A DNA stretch of 64,000 bases from Cryobacterium sp. N22 (lineage in GTDB: Bacteria; Actinomycetota; Actinomycetes; Actinomycetales; Microbacteriaceae). The translations under genes were made by a program, and so were the position numbers. The stretch covers positions 131,409-195,408 of the forward strand of contig NZ_PJJP01000038.1 of assembly GCF_002929555.1 (NCBI RefSeq). The letters run 5' to 3'. Below, piece by piece: positions 1-8,361 of the stretch. Numbering within the stretch: the stretch's first letter is position 1; every line of letters starts with the position of its first letter. A model generated the notes under the pieces. It ran no database searches and was not told the origin of the DNA. It saw nothing but the letters and a program-made list of their open reading frames with translations.

Positions 1-428
1 AGTTCGGGGTCGTCGGCGGTGAGCGGCTGCACGAACTCCTCGAAGGTGAACAGGTACGGAGAGTCCGGTTCGGCGGGCGGGTCCAGGTCGATGCCGTCGA
101 ACTCCGGCTCGAGGCCCTCGAGCGGCCGGTACGCCTGCGCGGCCCGGCGCAGTTCGATGAGGCCCAGTTCACGGTTGAGCAGCGGCAGGCTCTGTGCGGT
201 GTAGGTCTCCACCTCGTCTTCGACGAGCGTCTTCATGCGCATCGAGAGCGGATGTTGCACCGCGTGCGGCACATCCGTGTCGAGTCCGGCGGCGCGCAGC
301 ACCGGGGAGCCGAAGCACTGCTGGCAGAGTCTGGAGCGTGCCCGGTGCGTGCCGGGCCGCCATCGCGGAACCCAACGCAGCCAGGCCTCGACCTCGCGGT
401 CGACCCGCGACTCGATGGATGCATCCAT
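1..428 (-). CDS. Hypothetical protein, C-terminus beyond the window
   Basis: A reading frame opens with ATG at 428 and stays open to the window edge (about 142 codons), so the 3' end is missing. The product starts MDASIESRVDREVEAWLRW and is charged and mainly acidic. It carries one CxxC pair (CQQC near residue 36) and no membrane segment. I do not recognise the family. The lone CxxC could be half of a zinc knuckle, but no second pair is visible in the part seen. A nearby ATG at 424 opens a different, stop-bounded frame and was not chosen. Coding is supported by amino-acid composition and an uninterrupted frame. Confidence 0.6.
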   Translation of the reverse strand, partial: MDASIESRVDREVEAWLRWVPRWRPGTHRARSRLCQQCFGSPVLRAAGLDTDVPHAVQHPLSMRMKTLVEDEVETYTAQSLPLLNRELGLIELRRAAQAYRPLEGLEPEFDGIDLDPPAEPDSPYLFTFEEFVQPLTADDPE

Positions 429-464
429 GACTGTCAAGTTTAGTCGCTGTAAGGCCCGGAGTCA

Positions 465-902
465 CCCGGTTTCGACAAGCTCAACCAACGGAACGGGGGC
501 GACCCGCGTAACTGGCCGACCATCTCGCTGGTCGAGCTTGTCGAGACCCCATAAGCCGACCTCTGAACGCACGTCACCAGGTTTCGACAAGCTCAACCAA
601 CGGAACGGGGGCGACCATCTCGCTGGTCGAGCTTGTCGAGACCCCGTAAGCCGACCTCTGAACGCACGTCACCGGGTTTCGACAAGCTCAACCAACGGAA
701 CGGGGGCGACCATCTCGCTGGTCGAGCTTGTCGAGACCCCGTAAGCCGACCTCTGAACGCACGTCACCGGGTTTCGACAAGCTCAACCAACGGGCGGTCT
801 CGATCCGTGGGAATGGTCACGAGATCTCGACAAGCTCGATCAGCGGGTGAGCGCGATCAGCGGGCGAGCTCGATCAGCGGAGAGGGCTCGACCAGCGGAG
901 CG
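465..902. repeat. Tandem array of composite palindromic repeats (95-bp period)
   Basis: The word GTTTCGACAAGCTCAACCAA recurs at 469, 581, 676 and 771, so the last three copies are spaced exactly 95 bases. Each unit pairs this arm with a near-complementary arm (CTGGTCGAGCTTGTCGAGAC). A conserved spacer (core GCCGACCTCTGAACGCACGT) separates one unit from the next. The first copy has an extra segment near 507-520. From about 830 the array decays into short GCTCGATCAGCGG-like pieces. No gene is supported in 429-913; short open frames here only reflect the repeat. Confidence 0.9.
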
Positions 903-913
903 GGAGGGCCTGC

Positions 914-1585
914 TCAGCCGAAGTAGCGGTCGGGGCGGTGGTTCATGGCGATGATCATGTTGAGGATGACCGCGCCCACCACCGAGAGCAGCACCATCGG
1001 CAGCGGCAGGGTCGCGAAGGCGGCGAGCACGATGAGCACGTCCACCACGAGCTGCACGTAGCCGGCGCGCCAGCCGCGGCTCTTCTGCAGGTAGAGCGCC
1101 AGGATGTTGACCCCGCCCAGGCTGGCCTGGTGACGGAACAGCACGATCAGGCCGATGCCGGCCAGCAGACTGCCGAGCAGCGTGGCGTAGATCGGGTTCA
1201 TATCCCCGATTTCGAGCATGAGCGGGTGCACCTCGGAGAACACCGAGACGAGCACCACGGCGACGAGGGTCTTGACCGTGAAGCGCCAGCCCATGCGCCA
1301 GATCGCCAGGGCGAAGAACGGCAGGTTGACCAGCACGAACCACACTCCGAACGACCAGCTGGTGGCGTAGCTGGCCAACAGGGCGATGCCGGCGGTGCCG
1401 CCTGTGGCCACGCCGACCTCTTTCAGCAGGTACAGCCCGAATGAGACCGCGAAGGTGCCGATGAGCAGCGCCACCGCGTTCTCGACCCGGCTGTGCGGCA
1501 CCCGCTGCGGACGCTCGGACGGGTCGACGATCGGGGCGGAAGCGGCGCGCGTCACGCGCGCGGCTCGGGGGTGAAGATGGCGCAA
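914..1585 (-). CDS. YitT family membrane protein
   Basis: This is a 223-residue integral membrane protein of the YitT/DUF161 type. After a basic N-terminus there are about five hydrophobic segments. They include the conserved glycine-rich stretch GVATGGTAGIALL and the later QASLGGVNILALYLQ, both typical of the family. The C-terminal soluble DUF2179 domain of Bacillus YitT is absent, as in many short actinobacterial members. The transported substrate, if any, is unknown. The open frame begins with TTG at 1585. A GTG at 1555 is an alternative, and neither has a clear ribosome binding site. It lies downstream of the T7SS lipoprotein gene in the same direction but is probably unrelated. Confidence 0.85.
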   Translation of the reverse strand: MRHLHPRAARVTRAASAPIVDPSERPQRVPHSRVENAVALLIGTFAVSFGLYLLKEVGVATGGTAGIALLASYATSWSFGVWFVLVNLPFFALAIWRMGWRFTVKTLVAVVLVSVFSEVHPLMLEIGDMNPIYATLLGSLLAGIGLIVLFRHQASLGGVNILALYLQKSRGWRAGYVQLVVDVLIVLAAFATLPLPMVLLSVVGAVILNMIIAMNHRPDRYFG

Positions 1586-1615
1586 GTCATTACGCCATGG
1601 TATCGAGCCGGGGGC

Positions 1616-2146
1616 TCAGCCCAGCGCCGCCGGCCTCTCGGGTACCGGTCCGGGCCAGGGGCCGTACCGGTCGGCCATCTCGTCCATGGACACGGCCAGG
1701 GTGGGGCCGGTCATCCCGGTCCAGCCGAGGGCGGCGGCGGCCGGCGCCAGGTCGAGGGCCGAGTCGCCGTCCCGGAACGCTACAGACGCCGTGGTGGTGG
1801 GCTCCTCCGCGGTCGCGGACCAGGCCATGGCGAGCGTGTAGTCCAGCAGCGCGGGCACATCGCCCGGGTAGCCGGCCTCGAGGTTCAGCCCGACGGTCAG
1901 TTCCAGTTGGTTGGGCAGCCCCACCGGCCCGGTCGAGACGAACGCCGCGCTCACCCCGGGCAGCTGGCTCAGTTCGTCGGTGACCTGCGCCGTAGTGCGG
2001 GTCGCGGTCGCTGAGGGGTTCGGGGCCGTGGGCTGGCCGGACCGGCCGAAACCGGCACATCCGCCCAGCGCCAGCGCGGCGCTCAGGGTCGCCGCGACGA
2101 GCAGAACCGTTCGGCGGATCGTCAACGCGTGGTGCCGGCGGTTCAT
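1616..2146 (-). CDS. Small lipoprotein at the end of the T7SS locus
   Basis: The 176-residue product begins MNRRHHALTIRRTVLLVAA, followed by a hydrophobic stretch and the lipobox ALGGC. It should therefore be exported, lipidated at that cysteine and held on the outer face of the membrane. The rest (NPSATATRTTAQ, then an alpha/beta-like region of about 130 residues) matches no family I know. The start ATG at 2146 overlaps the stop of the upstream hydrolase-like gene by four bases (ATGA), which implies translational coupling. The tight coupling suggests a job linked to that protein, such as surface binding or self-protection, but this is inference. Confidence 0.75.
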   Translation of the reverse strand: MNRRHHALTIRRTVLLVAATLSAALALGGCAGFGRSGQPTAPNPSATATRTTAQVTDELSQLPGVSAAFVSTGPVGLPNQLELTVGLNLEAGYPGDVPALLDYTLAMAWSATAEEPTTTASVAFRDGDSALDLAPAAAALGWTGMTGPTLAVSMDEMADRYGPWPGPVPERPAALG

Positions 2147-3864
2147 GGGTTGCGTTGCGCTCCGTAGTCGGTGGTGGTGGACACGACCGCGCCGGTTTCC
2201 GTGTTGGTCGTGGTGGTCGTGGTGATGTGGGTCTGGTCGTCGGTGACCATGGTCACTGCCAACTCGGCATCCGCGTCCGGGAAGTACTCCCCCGCGGACT
2301 CGGTGAATGCGGTGACGCTCGGGTCCGACGACGCCGAAACCTCGCCGGCCGTGATTGCGTACCGTTCGGCGTTGTGCGCGCCCTGTTCGCCGGCGATGCC
2401 GACCGGCACGCCGTTGTCGCCCGGCAGTGACGGGGCGGAGGCCTGCACGGTGGTCCAGTTCGCGGCGTCGGGGTTGTTGTGGCCGTCGAGCTTGGCCACC
2501 GGGTCTTCGTCGAACTCGATCGAGAGCACCTGCACGTCGCTGGGGATGTCGAAGTTGGCCACGGGAGATCCGCCGGTGACGACGTGGGTGAAGTTGTAGT
2601 TCAGGCTCGGATCGGCGGCCATCTGCCCGGCGACGATGCCACCCAGGCTGAAGCCCTGGATCATCACCGGGTTGTCCTTGGTGATGCCGGCCTCCTGCAT
2701 CGCCGCATCCACGGCGCTGGACAGCGCCGTCTGCTGGGCGAGCATGGCGTGGGTGTCGCTGGTGACGTCGTTCGGGGTGCTGCCGGCGGCCGGGTCCCAC
2801 ACCTGGGTGCTGGGCACCTGCACGATGAAACTCGGCGGGGTGCCGGGCACCTCGGTGATGCGGATGCGCGCCAGTGCGTCTTCGTCGCCGGTGGCGGAGG
2901 TGTCGTATTTGTCGATCTGCGCCGACCCGGTGAACAGGCCCTCGAGGCTGGTCGGGGTGGCGACGTCGGCTCCGACGATTTCGGGCGGATTGATCAGGTT
3001 GTCGCTTGTGAGCAGCGGTCCGTCGTCGAAGAAGCCGCCCTGGTTGCCCGCCCCGATGATGGCCTGCAGCGCCTGCTCGTAGCTGGTGGGCGGCCACGGC
3101 ACCCCGGTGAGCTTGGCCAGCAGCGCGTTGCTGGCAACCGGGCCCAGCAGCAGCGTCAGCGGCAGGGTGAGACCGGAGAGCAGCCCCGGGGCGCCCTGGG
3201 CGATCAGGTCGACGGCCCAGGCGTTCTCCCCCGCCAGTTCGTTGAGCTGGGCCAGCTGGTCGGCGAGGGTGCCGTCCACGGTTTCCTGCGCCTCGTCGCC
3301 GTCGTAGTTCGCCGCCGCGCCGGCCAGGACCAGTCCGAGCGCGAGGGCGGGATTGGCGAGCGAGCCGGGGTGGGCGAGCACGTTCTCGACGCCCTCGCCG
3401 AGCGACTCCAGCGCCTCGCCGCCGTAGCCGGCCGCGTAGACCAGGGCCACATCGGCGGCCGCGACCAGGCCGAGGCCCACGGCGAGCGGCACGGCCATCA
3501 CGCCCACGATGAAGGTGCCGGTGTTCACGGCCGCATCGGCAAGGATCGAGAGGCTGCGGTCAACGGCCTCGTAGGCATCCACGGCGCCGGCCAGGAACAC
3601 CGCGGTGACACCGGCGTCGGTGGCGAAGATCAGCATCTGGCCGGTGGCGAACGCGATCTGCTGCTCGGCCGCCGCCGCGGTGATCGGCGAGAGGATGGCG
3701 GAGGCCAGCAGGTCGCCGTCCACCGCGATGCCGGCGGCGCTGCGAGCCTGGTCCACGAGCTGCTGCGCCATCGCCGCGAGCTGCCCGGACTCGGTGCGCA
3801 TGTCATCGAGGTGCGCACCGATGCCGCCCGCTCCCCCGGCGACGGTGAAGGTGGGCTCAGCCAC
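2143..3864 (-). CDS. Alpha/beta-hydrolase-like protein, likely T7SS-exported esterase
   Basis: A 573-residue protein with a GTG start at 3864. Residues 1-150 are helical and alanine-rich with amphipathic and hydrophobic segments (for example GVMAVPLAVGLGLVAAADVA), resembling the helical leader of T7SS substrates. Residues about 330-500 look like an alpha/beta hydrolase. A GxSxG nucleophile elbow, GFSLGG, sits at 404-409 (Ser406), acidic candidates lie in FDEDP (451-455), and a histidine in GAHNAE (near 497) could complete a triad. The C-terminus is Thr-rich (THITTTTTTNTE). No Sec signal is visible. It overlaps the EspG-like gene upstream by 8 bases and the lipoprotein gene downstream by 4. 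Lipase or esterase activity, and export through the T7SS, are inferred from motifs and context. Confidence 0.75.
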   Translation of the reverse strand: MAEPTFTVAGGAGGIGAHLDDMRTESGQLAAMAQQLVDQARSAAGIAVDGDLLASAILSPITAAAAEQQIAFATGQMLIFATDAGVTAVFLAGAVDAYEAVDRSLSILADAAVNTGTFIVGVMAVPLAVGLGLVAAADVALVYAAGYGGEALESLGEGVENVLAHPGSLANPALALGLVLAGAAANYDGDEAQETVDGTLADQLAQLNELAGENAWAVDLIAQGAPGLLSGLTLPLTLLLGPVASNALLAKLTGVPWPPTSYEQALQAIIGAGNQGGFFDDGPLLTSDNLINPPEIVGADVATPTSLEGLFTGSAQIDKYDTSATGDEDALARIRITEVPGTPPSFIVQVPSTQVWDPAAGSTPNDVTSDTHAMLAQQTALSSAVDAAMQEAGITKDNPVMIQGFSLGGIVAGQMAADPSLNYNFTHVVTGGSPVANFDIPSDVQVLSIEFDEDPVAKLDGHNNPDAANWTTVQASAPSLPGDNGVPVGIAGEQGAHNAERYAITAGEVSASSDPSVTAFTESAGEYFPDADAELAVTMVTDDQTHITTTTTTNTETGAVVSTTTDYGAQRNP

Positions 3865-4783
3865 GGAGCACCCCGAGCAGCGAGCCGATGGCGGTGGTGA
3901 CCTGGCCGGTGATCGCGGCCGGGCCGGTGGTATCGATGCGCACCCGGCTGGAGTCGACGACGTCGACGGTGGACTCGATGCGGCCCACCAGCGGGGTGTC
4001 GGCGCTCAGCTGGAACCAGCCGTCCGCGCTGCGGAACCAGTGCACGGCGAGGGCGTCGCCGGTGAGAGAGGTGGCGGCCACGCTGTAGCCGGCGTCGATA
4101 CCGAACGAGGGCCCGGTGAGCACCTGCTCGGACTGGGGCAGCCCCACTTCGAGTGCGGCCGCGTGGATGATCTCGGGGCTGCCGGTGCGGATGGCGCCGA
4201 TCATGCCCTGGGCCAGGGTGAGCGGCAGCACGACGGATGCGGGCCGGCCGCGCGGGGTCGGGGTGCTGGTCTTCGGTTCGAGGCGCACGAGCGAGCGCAG
4301 CGTTTCGCCGATCAGGGCGGAAACGGGGAACGCGGAGAGTTCGACGGCATCCTCGTTGGCGGGGTGGCTGCCGTGGTCGTCGAGTCGTTGGCCGCGCACC
4401 AGTGAGGCGGCGAAGCCGGCGCGCACGGCGATGATCTGTGCGATGGTGCGGCCTCCGCCCCAGGAGTGCACGGCGAGGAGCAGGGCGGGCTCGGTGAACA
4501 GGCCGAGGAAGCCGAGCACGGCCGGGTGCACCCGGGCGGCGAAGTCGTCGGTCGGGGCGTCGGTGGGCGCCGCCCGCAGCAGGCCCTGGTCGATGAGGCC
4601 CAGCTCGGCGACGAGCATCCGTTCGTCACGTTCGTTGTCGCCCACCTCGGCGCCCCAGGCGGAGTGGAACTCGCCCGGCAGGGTGATGCCGGGGCAGCGG
4701 CTTTGCAGCAGGTGCAGCTGGTCGACGGTGAGGCCGAACCGGGCCGGTGTGGTCGGGGAGGTGGGCGTGGTGGAGAAAGCCAT
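3857..4783 (-). CDS. EspG-like ESX secretion-associated protein
   Basis: The ATG at 4783 lies two bases after the stop of the WXG-like gene and gives 308 residues. The protein is soluble, with no signal peptide. It starts with a short Thr/Pro tail and continues FGLTVDQLHLLQSR, then an acidic and hydrophobic pattern (ERMLVAELGLIDQGLLRA) that resembles EspG proteins. In mycobacteria EspG is a cytosolic chaperone that binds PE/PPE substrates before ESX export. Its position between a WXG-like gene and a candidate effector fits a chaperone role. A longer open frame reaches 5008 but overlaps the upstream gene and was rejected. The family call rests on pattern and context only. Confidence 0.6.
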   Translation of the reverse strand: MAFSTTPTSPTTPARFGLTVDQLHLLQSRCPGITLPGEFHSAWGAEVGDNERDERMLVAELGLIDQGLLRAAPTDAPTDDFAARVHPAVLGFLGLFTEPALLLAVHSWGGGRTIAQIIAVRAGFAASLVRGQRLDDHGSHPANEDAVELSAFPVSALIGETLRSLVRLEPKTSTPTPRGRPASVVLPLTLAQGMIGAIRTGSPEIIHAAALEVGLPQSEQVLTGPSFGIDAGYSVAATSLTGDALAVHWFRSADGWFQLSADTPLVGRIESTVDVVDSSRVRIDTTGPAAITGQVTTAIGSLLGVLRG

Positions 4784-4785
4784 GG

Positions 4786-5274
4786 TTACCAGCCCCGTCG
4801 GTGGAAGGTGTCGGCCAGGTCGAGCCAGTCGGGCGAGCCCGGGGTCGGCAGTTCCCGAACCGTGCGGATGAGTTCGTCGGCTTCGCTCACGAGCGCGCGG
4901 GGAACTTCGGTGCCGAAGAATTCGAAGACGTTCTCGACGCCCTCTGAAATCACCTCGACGGTGTTGCCCACCAGCCGGGCGGCGTCGTTCCAGCGGTCGG
5001 AGATCCACTGCTCGGCTTCGACGATGGCCTGTTTCACGGCTTCGACCGACCGGATGTGCGCGTCGATCGCGTCGGCCGCCTCGTCGAGCGAAGTGGCGGA
5101 GGTGTCGAGATTGGTGGCCCGCTGGCCGAGCTGCTCGATGAACGTCGCCGCGGCGGACGACACCCAGGTCGTGCCCACGGCGGAACGCAGCGTGGTGGCG
5201 CGGGTGCGGGTGTCCTCGGCGAGGGTGCGCAGCGCGGCGGATTGCCGGCCGAGTGCCGTCATATCGCCGTACAT
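4786..5274 (-). CDS. WXG100-like helical protein (162 aa)
   Basis: A predicted all-helical protein. Its first 100 residues have the helix-turn-helix pattern of WXG100/ESX substrates, with TTWVSSAAATF at the turn (W-V-S in place of W-x-G). A C-terminal helical tail of about 60 residues follows (GVENVFEFFGTEV). A good ribosome site (GGGAG) stands six bases before the ATG at 5274. It is the first gene after a strong hairpin that separates it from the upstream WXG100 gene, and is followed almost directly by the EspG-like gene. It is likely a T7SS substrate or the partner of the hydrolase encoded two genes downstream. Partnership is inferred from gene order. Confidence 0.7.
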   Translation of the reverse strand: MYGDMTALGRQSAALRTLAEDTRTRATTLRSAVGTTWVSSAAATFIEQLGQRATNLDTSATSLDEAADAIDAHIRSVEAVKQAIVEAEQWISDRWNDAARLVGNTVEVISEGVENVFEFFGTEVPRALVSEADELIRTVRELPTPGSPDWLDLADTFHRRGW

Positions 5275-5340
5275 GCGGTCTCCCTGGGGTGAATGCTCTG
5301 GGTTAGGACTCAGGTGTGGCTTGGGGTGCGGTGCAGATCG

Positions 5341-5377
5341 ACCAAAGGCGTGACCGGAAACCGGTCACGCCTTTGGT
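5341..5377 (-). terminator. Perfect 17-bp hairpin between two WXG genes
   Basis: An inverted repeat with two exact 17-base arms (5341-5357 and 5361-5377) and a three-base loop lies 15 bases past the stop of the 98-residue WXG100 gene. No T-run follows on the minus strand. It may therefore act as a partial terminator or 3'-end stabiliser that raises WXG100 mRNA over the downstream genes, rather than as a full stop. Confidence 0.7.
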
Positions 5378-5391
5378 CTGAAGAAGCGGAA

Positions 5392-5688
5392 TTAGCCGCC
5401 GATGCCGCGGGCGAGCTCGCTGTCGACGTTCTCCAGGGCGGTGGCCGCCCGGGTGAGGAACTCCGACATGCCCTGGAGGCCGTTGACTGCCTCGGTGGTG
5501 CCCTTGGTGAACTGCTCGTACGAGGTGTGGAAGGCGCCCGACGCGGCGTCGGTGACGAAGCCACCGGCGACGAGGTTGTTGACCAGGCTCTGCAGCTGCG
5601 ACAGCTTGGCGGTGAGGTCGTCCTTGCCAGCGATCAGGCTGCGCGACGCATCGTTCATCTCGCCGTAAGTTACGTTCATATTCGCCAT
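5392..5688 (-). CDS. WXG100 family protein (EsxA-like)
   Basis: The 98-residue product has the size and helix-turn-helix layout of ESAT-6/CFP-10 proteins, with helix one to about residue 40 and helix two from about 52. The turn reads GGFVTDAASGAFH, so the usual tryptophan is replaced while the small residues and following aromatic are kept. It ends ELARGIGG. These proteins leave the cell through EccC/EssC ATPases, usually as dimers. A strong Shine-Dalgarno (AAGGAG, nine bases ahead) precedes the ATG at 5688. The gene is followed by a perfect hairpin, consistent with high-level expression. It could pair with itself or with the other WXG protein at 10.4-10.7 kb. Confidence 0.85.
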   Translation of the reverse strand: MANMNVTYGEMNDASRSLIAGKDDLTAKLSQLQSLVNNLVAGGFVTDAASGAFHTSYEQFTKGTTEAVNGLQGMSEFLTRAATALENVDSELARGIGG

Positions 5689-5807
5689 GAGTTACTGCTC
5701 CTTATTAGTAGTTCGGGGCCAACCCCCTCAGGCCGACCGACTATGTACAACCTAACGAACCCGGGTAGGAATGCGGAATGGGCAGCACTCCCCATGCACC
5801 CCATCGC

Positions 5808-5966
5808 TGCCGGTTGAGCCTGCCGAAACCAGGTGCACCAACCTGCGAACGCAACCGGCCCGCTGGTTGAGCTTGTCGAAACCACGTGAGGCGGGCCGGG
5901 CGGGGTGAACCACCAGAGGCCGGGTCGCGGGGTCTCGACAAGCTCGACCAACGAGGCGCCGTTGGG
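5808..5966. repeat. Dispersed palindromic repeat elements
   Basis: Several copies of the GGTTGAGCTTGTCGAAACC-type arm and its inverse (TCTCGACAAGCTCGACCAAC) lie here: a degenerate copy near 5812-5832, a clear arm near 5871-5893 and an inverted arm near 5932-5954. The stretch 5689-5989 holds no gene. It contains the presumed promoter and leader of the WXG100 gene (5689-5800) followed by these repeats. Confidence 0.8.
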
Positions 5967-5989
5967 AGGCCGAGTCGCGGGGCTCGGAG

Positions 5990-6904
5990 TCAGGTGACGG
6001 ACTCGGCGCTGTAGAGCGACTTGCCCGAACGCCAGGCGTTGAGGCAGCCGATCAGCGCCACGGCGGCGCAGCCGGCAGCGATCCAGAGGATCCAGGCCAG
6101 CAGAGCGGCATCGGGAACCGGGACGCACTCGGCTGTGTAGCAGCTCTGGGCACCGAGCTGATAGAGCAGCGGGATGGTGCCGAGGGCCGCCCCGCAGCAG
6201 AACGCGAACCACAACTCGAGGCGGAATTGGTAGGACAGGAAGCGCCAGAGCCGCTGGCTGACCGAACCGTAGACGATGCCGCCGCCGAACCGGGCGGTCA
6301 GGCGCTCGTAGGTCATCCGCTTGACGAAGGAGAAGACCAGCACGACGGTCATCCCGGCCGCGAAGGTGCCGTGGGCCACGAGCAGCGTCCACAGACTGGA
6401 GTCGGCGTCGGCGAAGACGTCGGTGGTGATGTCGTAGTGCACCGGCAGGGCGATCAGCACGACCCAGGCCAGGATGCTGACCAGCAGCCAGAGCGCCCGG
6501 GACCAGAGCCGGGCGGGTCGCAGCACGACCACGTTCGAGCCGCCCTGGAAGGCGCCTCGCTCACGGGTGAACCACAGGCCGCGCCGGTGATACTCGGCCA
6601 GGAACAGCGGCACCGCGGCGACCATCAGGATCAGGAACGGCGCGGTGACGAGGTTGTCTCCCCAGGTCTCCCCGCCGGCGAATTCGCGCAGGTCATCGCC
6701 GCCTGCGGTGCGCGCGGCCATCAGGGAGAGAAGCACCATCGCCGCGGCGACCAACATTCCGCCCACGATGTAGAGAGTGGATGCGCTGAACGGAGTGGGT
6801 TGGCTCGGGGTCTTGTCCGAGCCCACCGTGCGGGAACGGCTGGCGATCTCGGCCTTGCGGCGCTGCGCGGCGCTGAGGCGGCGAGGCTGGGCAGACCGGG
6901 GCAC
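5990..6904 (-). CDS. Six-TM membrane protein, paralogue A of the T7SS locus
   Basis: A 304-residue protein with a basic cytoplasmic N-terminus (RRLSAAQRRKAEIASRSR) and about six hydrophobic segments, starting TLYIVGGMLVAAAMVLLSLM. A roughly 45-residue cytoplasmic insert with WFTRERGAFQGGSN lies between segments two and three. It ends AWRSGKSLYSAESVT, matching the C-terminus of its neighbour (YWRAGEPLGAAESYS), and segment number and spacing agree, so the two are paralogues. The GTG start at 6904 is three bases after the neighbour's stop. I know no family for it. The operon position suggests a T7SS membrane component or accessory, possibly filling the role of EccB/EccD-type parts not found here. 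That role is speculation. Confidence 0.7.
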   Translation of the reverse strand: MPRSAQPRRLSAAQRRKAEIASRSRTVGSDKTPSQPTPFSASTLYIVGGMLVAAAMVLLSLMAARTAGGDDLREFAGGETWGDNLVTAPFLILMVAAVPLFLAEYHRRGLWFTRERGAFQGGSNVVVLRPARLWSRALWLLVSILAWVVLIALPVHYDITTDVFADADSSLWTLLVAHGTFAAGMTVVLVFSFVKRMTYERLTARFGGGIVYGSVSQRLWRFLSYQFRLELWFAFCCGAALGTIPLLYQLGAQSCYTAECVPVPDAALLAWILWIAAGCAAVALIGCLNAWRSGKSLYSAESVT

Positions 6905-6907
6905 GGG

Positions 6908-7774
6908 CTAGGAGTAGGACTCGGCGGCGCCGAGGGGCTCGCCGGCTCGCCAGTAGTTCACCGTGAGAAGCAGGCCGCCGATGACCAGGCCCAGGCCGAT
7001 GCACAGCGTGGTGACGAAAAACGGGGTGTCCTCGAAGCCGAGGGCGATCCAGCACAGGCCCACGAAGGCGCCGCCGATGCCGGCGATCCACAGGTCGAAG
7101 CGCCAGCGGAAGGTGATCCAACGCCAGAGACCCTTGCCGGCGCTGCCGTCGACGGCCTCCGGGTGCGACCGCACCCGCTGCATGTAGACGGCCTTCTTCA
7201 CCAGCGACACCAGGATCACCGCGAACAGGGCGGCGGCCAGGCCACCGTAGGAGGCGAGCAGCATCCACACCGCGGTGGCGTTGTCGTCTTCCAGGCCGGC
7301 GGGCCACGCGGTGCCGCCGATGAGGTTCTGCAACGGGATGAGCACCAGCAGTACCCAGGCCGCCAGGGGCAGCAGCAGCCAGGCGGCGTGCAGGCCCAGC
7401 GGCAGCGGCTTGAACTTGGCGGTGGTGGAGCCGCCGCGCCAGAAGGTGGTGTCGCGTTCGGCCATCACGCCGCGGCGGCGCAGGTAGCCCGGAATCAGGA
7501 AGCAGGCGGCGGCGACCAGCAGCACGGCCGGGAACGCGGTCATGCCGGACAGCGACGAGAGTTCTCGTTCCACAAAGCCGAACTCGGCCCGGTACTCCAG
7601 GTTTTCCTCGCTGATGCGGGCCAGCGTCTCGGCCTGCAATGAGGAGATTCCCACGATGGTCACAATGAGCAAGCCGACCGCCGCGAGGGTGAGCACCGCC
7701 CCGATCGAGAGCAGGATCAGGCCGCGGGTGTTGCGTCCTGTCGTGGTTTCGGGCGTGGCGGTGCTGTGGCTCAT
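6908..7774 (-). CDS. Six-TM membrane protein, paralogue B of the T7SS locus
   Basis: A 288-residue protein with six predicted membrane segments (first LILLSIGAVLTLAAVGLLIV, last CIGLGLVIGGLLLTVNYW). An extracytoplasmic loop after segment one carries ARISEENLEYRAEFGFV, and a cytoplasmic loop carries DTTFWRGGSTTAKFKPLP. Layout and C-terminus match the next gene downstream. The ATG at 7774 overlaps the stop of the upstream gene by four bases, so the genes are coupled. Function is unknown. Two paralogous membrane subunits encoded side by side often form a hetero-oligomer, which would suit a channel or scaffold working with the FHA-EssC ATPase. Confidence 0.7.
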   Translation of the reverse strand: MSHSTATPETTTGRNTRGLILLSIGAVLTLAAVGLLIVTIVGISSLQAETLARISEENLEYRAEFGFVERELSSLSGMTAFPAVLLVAAACFLIPGYLRRRGVMAERDTTFWRGGSTTAKFKPLPLGLHAAWLLLPLAAWVLLVLIPLQNLIGGTAWPAGLEDDNATAVWMLLASYGGLAAALFAVILVSLVKKAVYMQRVRSHPEAVDGSAGKGLWRWITFRWRFDLWIAGIGGAFVGLCWIALGFEDTPFFVTTLCIGLGLVIGGLLLTVNYWRAGEPLGAAESYS

Positions 7775-8361
7775 ATCGAGTCGGCCTTCCAGGTGATCGA
7801 GTCAACGATCGCGTCGAACAGTTCGGTGAAGAGCTCGGGGCTCTCGACCATGGGTGCGGAAATCGTGATGCGCAGCAGGTCATCGCTGTGCGGGCGCGGC
7901 ACCCAGTACACGACGCGCAGCGACGGTACCTTCTCCCCGCCGACCCGTTGTTGCGCGGCCTCGGACTCCCGGGCTACCGGTCCGCTCTGGTGTTCGAGCA
8001 GCACGGCACCGGGCAGGGCGGCGCGCAGCCGGTCGGCCACGGCCAGCTCGGCGGATGCGAGCACCGGCCAGCTCTCAATCGTGGAGAGCATCGCCGCGGG
8101 GAAGGGAATGCCGGGCATGAGTTCCAGGGACAGCGCGAACGACGTGGCGCCGGCATCCCGGGCCTGCTGCGCGGTCTTCACGAACTCGTCCCGGGTCTGC
8201 CGGCGCAGGCGCGCGGCACGATCGCCGCCGCCGACCTGCTTCTTCACCATGGCCACGATGCGCTTGGTCATCGCGGCCTCGTCCTGCAACGGGATGACCG
8301 CCCACGTGCCGGGCAGGATGATCGAATAGGTCTGGTCCGGGCTGACTACCTCGCGGGTCAC
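7771..8361 (-). CDS. Small soluble protein, T7SS operon (copy 2 of a related pair)
   Basis: A 196-residue protein with a GTG start at 8361 overlapping the upstream stop (GTGA). It lacks a signal peptide and membrane segments. It opens VSPDQTYSIILPGTWAVIPL, has a basic helix (AMTKRIVAMVKKQVGGG), and ends in a strand-helix region (SLRVVYWVPRPHSDDLLRIT). The opening and the end align in pattern with the upstream 213-residue protein, so they probably share a fold; PsbP/Mog1-like is one possibility. Role unknown. Coupling to the WXG substrate genes suggests a cytosolic accessory or immunity-type protein. Confidence 0.65.
   Translation of the reverse strand: MTREVVSPDQTYSIILPGTWAVIPLQDEAAMTKRIVAMVKKQVGGGDRAARLRRQTRDEFVKTAQQARDAGATSFALSLELMPGIPFPAAMLSTIESWPVLASAELAVADRLRAALPGAVLLEHQSGPVARESEAAQQRVGGEKVPSLRVVYWVPRPHSDDLLRITISAPMVESPELFTELFDAIVDSITWKADSI

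Noticed and set aside
465-902. CRISPR-like array
   Set aside because: The 95-base units are repeats throughout, with conserved spacers; there are no unique spacers and no cas genes.
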